Assembly: GCF_014805625.2 (NCBI RefSeq)
Contig: NW_023998476.1
Location: forward strand, 248,001-312,000
Origin: Glossina fuscipes
Lineage: Eukaryota; Arthropoda; Insecta; Diptera; Glossinidae
DNA: 64,000 nt
Reading direction: 5' to 3'
The position numbers were made by a program, and so were the translations under genes. This document shows, one piece after another, positions 61,091-64,000 of the stretch; position 1 is the first letter of the stretch, and every line of letters starts with the position of its first letter. The notes beneath the pieces were generated by a model. That model saw only the letters and a list, made by a program, of their open reading frames with translations, was not told where the DNA came from and made no database searches.

Positions 61091-61839
61091 ACAAAATGCA
61101 GTGTATAAAAAACTAAAGAAAAAATTGACATTTGACACATGTATTCTCAGTTCAATATCGATCGAGTTACGACATCCAAAACAATAGTTGAAAAATGTAA
61201 GAAATTGAATTGAAAGGCGTACCGGGACAGTGTAACTAATAATGATTTCTTTTTACTGCAAATACAAGTCCCGGGTATAAATTTCTGGACGTGCTATAAA
61301 TCTCTCTTAACATTTCCGCCGACGTAACTCGAGGCATTCGTTTTCATTGTGATGGAAAATGACGTGAATGCTATAGCAAATTTCAAAACCCATTGTTATT
61401 CATTAAAAAGTCGGATTTACATCGTCGTGGATGTTGTTGAATGTTGTGCAATTATATCACCAGTATCCTTACAATTTTCTATTCTAATTGGATTTCAGAT
61501 ATCAGATGTAATTTAGAGAAAGGTCTCCCTATCTATTTTTGCATTTCACTGAAAAAAGCATCCGTTAAGAGGTGAATATCCATATTCCCTCGACGGCGAT
61601 TCGCCTTAAATTATAAATCGCGATACTGTACCTGAGTCGCTTTTCAATCCCAAAAATCTCGAATATTTATCTTAAAAAGACTAAAACAAAATTTCATACT
61701 CTATAATCTTGGGCGGGCGTAGCTGACTTTCTTATTTTTGTAGAAAACATCTGGAAATTTTTATCGTGCTGCAATAGCAACCTACATACAAAAATATCCA
61801 GTCCGCTTGGCAAATACGAAGTCAATATCTATATTTTTG

Positions 61840-61985
61840 CCACAGGCGGATGCGCAGGCGGCTAGCCAGACAAACTAACGGCAAGATAGTCGGACGGAGG
61901 CGTTTAGGTTGATTCAGAATTTGACATCTTTGAAGAAGATAAACATCGTTTGCGGTTTCTGCAACAGCGTTATGAAAATTGATTT
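61840..61985 (+). repeat. GTCY-type repeat, forward orientation
   Basis: GGCGGATGCGCAGGCGGCTA, CAGACAAACTAACGGCAAG, GTCGGACGGAGGCGTTTAGG and TTGATTCAGAATTTGACATC. Confidence 0.65.
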
Positions 61986-62097
61986 AAAGCTTCAGCTTTC
62001 GCTTCAAATTAACGTTTAAGAATACTGACGTGTTTATTTATTTTAGGCATGAGAACAATATTTTCTTTTTCATCTTTTTGGATCAACCTGATTTTAA

Positions 62098-62180
62098 ATT
62101 AATATCTGCTGTGAATCGTATGCTCTAGCCATTAACTGCTATGGTGATTTCTGTGCACGGATTGTTTCCGTTTTCAAAGT
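62098..62180 (+). repeat. Short dispersed repeat, copy 1 (partner at 63826-63905)
   Basis: AATTAATATCTGCTGTGAAT and CTGTGCACGGATTGTTTCCG match the partner's AATCAATATCTGCTGTCGAT and CTGTGCAGGGATCGTTCCCA, same orientation and similar spacing. Confidence 0.6.
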
Positions 62181-62689
62181 TAATCTAAATGCTGTAAGTA
62201 CCAAGGTTCAGGTTCATGCATTGTAAACAATAGCTTAACACCTATGGGTATTCAAAATTAATAAGTATTGATTTAGTATTGATATAGTGAAAATAATTAC
62301 GAATGATTAATTGACCACAAAAGAAATTTATACGGCTCTAAATTACTATAATAGCTGGTTTTATCAAGCTTATAAATAGTCGCCATGGAGTCCATAAAGT
62401 ATATTTTTTTGAATCACAATACGTCATACTAATCTTCAATTATTAGACCCCTTACTGGATTCTATGATTGCCATAAAGTTTAAGTAGTCTACAGGTGCGG
62501 TGCTAACTACTGCTGTTTTACCCTATTTTCAATAGCGTTATCGTAAATTTTCTAATCAGCTTACTTCCATTCTATTTCATTCCCTATGCTATAACGAAGG
62601 CATAAAATTCTATATAAACACCCCAATGCATTGTTTTTAGTGCAGGGTGTAATAAATTTTCGCCAATGTATGTGTTACGCCCAAAAGAA

Positions 62690-62860
62690 GTCCACGTTAC
62701 CCTATCTGTTGTTATGTCGATCGACGCAGAATCGTTCGCTGATTCGATTGAATCTTGCTGTGTGTCTGTCTGCCTGACTGATATTTTTCTAAGTATTCTT
62801 CACCTCAGCCTACAGATGTCAAACTTTTAAGATATTCTAATGAAATTCGATACATTGACT
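62690..62860 (-). repeat. GTCY-type repeat, reverse orientation
   Basis: GATCGACGCAGAATCGTTCG, TGTGTGTCTGTCTGCCTGAC, CAGCCTACAGATGTC and AAGATATTCTAATGAAATTC match the reverse core. Confidence 0.7.
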
Positions 62861-64000
62861 TGTTTTGGCCGGGACTACTTGCTATTGAAAATTTGACATT
62901 TTTACGACTACGCCTTATACATACATTTTTAAAAAGACGTCATATAAAAAAATTTGAAGTTTTCAAATATTCATACACTACATCACTTATGCTACAGGTT
63001 ACCTTAAGTTATTGCGAACATATGGACGTGTAAGATAGTCTCACGGAAAGCAAGTTAAGTAAAAGGGTCTAACTTTAAAAAAAAATATATAACAAAAATT
63101 ATTCCATAACAATAATTTGACATAAAAGTTAACCATAGCAAAGTTGGACCACGTAGATATATTTTTAACCTTAATCCCTTATAAAGATTCTTATGAAAAA
63201 TAACCCTTTATATGGCAACAAAGTCGAATAAAGTCGTGACAAAAATAGCTCAAGATTAATAAAATTATTGATAAGGAAATCAAGTTTTACTAAATTTGGA
63301 TAAAGTCAGTTCATATCTCCAATACAAGGACTTCCGTGGGTAGTATGCCGGGTGGTGCAATGTATGCGAGGTGGTGCAATGTAATTCAAGTTCGGCTTTT
63401 ATTTTCATCCTTTCTTTTGATGACTCGTATTATTAACGTTAAGGGCATCTCACAAAATTAAACAAATATTAATGAGAGCATGTCAGATGGTTGGCCATAA
63501 ACTATTTACATAAATAAGGTGCAAGAATTTTTGAACTAAAGCAATAACCTTTCTAATTTGTTATGATAAGCCTGCTTTACAGGATTCTTTACTTGTGAAC
63601 AAAACCCAAACGAAAATTATCTCGTAGACGCAGCAACTAAGAAGACTGTACTTTTACTGTAATTATTGCGTGTATATTAAACTACTATTAAAATTATTTA
63701 TTATATTAAATTTATTTATTTGGCATACTACCGATCTACTTACTTGAAGATTGTTTTTCATTTTAAATGTTTGTGAAACAGCTACTGCGTCCTTCTTAGA
63801 CAAATATATTCGTTCCAAGCCGTAAATCAATATCTGCTGTCGATCGTAGTTTATAAATTTTTAACAAATTTAGGAACGGCTGTGCAGGGATCGTTCCCAT
63901 TTTCGCCGATGATTCGCTCGATATATGGGCCAAATCGCAGACTTTAATTAAATCTTTATGACCATTAACTCGTATCCTCAAGAGGCAAAATGTAAGATTT
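62861..64000. other. Repeat-derived sequence to the window end
   Basis: About 62930-63310 contains interior phrases of the repeat family (CATAAAAGTTAACCATAGC, CTTTATATGGCAACAAAG). A small duplication GGTGGTGCAATGTA occurs twice at 63352-63383. The second copy of a short repeat is at 63826-63905. No gene was recognised. Confidence 0.45.

Noticed and set aside
1..64000. CRISPR array, operon structure or ribosome binding sites
   Set aside because: The DNA is eukaryotic with spliced genes. The tandem repeats present lack the repeat-spacer pattern of CRISPR arrays.

Overview
The window is insect nuclear DNA, most likely from a higher fly (Diptera, possibly a tephritid-like cyclorrhaphan). The evidence is the AT-rich sequence with dense TA and trinucleotide microsatellites, the many decayed GTCY-bearing dispersed repeats typical of dipterans, the degraded LINE and mariner copies, and above all one recognisable gene. 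That gene is the ecdysone-pathway nuclear receptor Hr3 (Hr46/DHR3, the ROR orthologue) on the minus strand. The species cannot be named from the sequence alone.

Layout: seven shared Hr3 exons lie at 625-3369. They encode the complete DNA-binding domain and nearly all of the ligand-binding domain, with splice sites and phases that agree at every junction. The last coding exon (about 40 codons, including the activation helix) lies before base 1. Upstream on the minus strand, two alternative N-terminal exons both end in phase 1 and so can splice to the DNA-binding exon at 3369. One is the canonical short exon at 23689-23815 (starts MYTQRMFDMW). The other is a very long Ser/Thr-rich exon at 40651-42001 that has no in-frame ATG at its head. 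They would make proteins of roughly 485 and up to about 885 residues.

The introns carry ancient repeats (about 0.1-0.4, 3.7-9.0, 12.8-13.4, 20, 22-23, 38.7-39.3, 48 and 56-63 kb). Between them are non-repetitive, microsatellite-rich blocks (about 10-11.5, 15.8-17, 23.8-31, 34.6-38.5, 41.9-43.6 and 54-55.6 kb) that probably include 5' untranslated exons, promoters and enhancers. A decayed LINE lies at 7.74-8.90 kb (+), a second at 49.69-50.57 kb (-), and an internally deleted mariner at 59.55-60.2 kb (-).

The most notable item is a candidate two-exon gene on the opposite strand at 31896-32354, between the two alternative first exons of Hr3. It has a TATA box, a 28-codon signal-peptide exon, a 178-bp intron with good splice and branch signals, and a second exon that completes a 52-residue precursor of an unfamiliar secreted peptide of about 25 residues. 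A tandem array of palindrome-forming repeats sits just upstream. No other convincing protein gene was seen in the remaining sequence.
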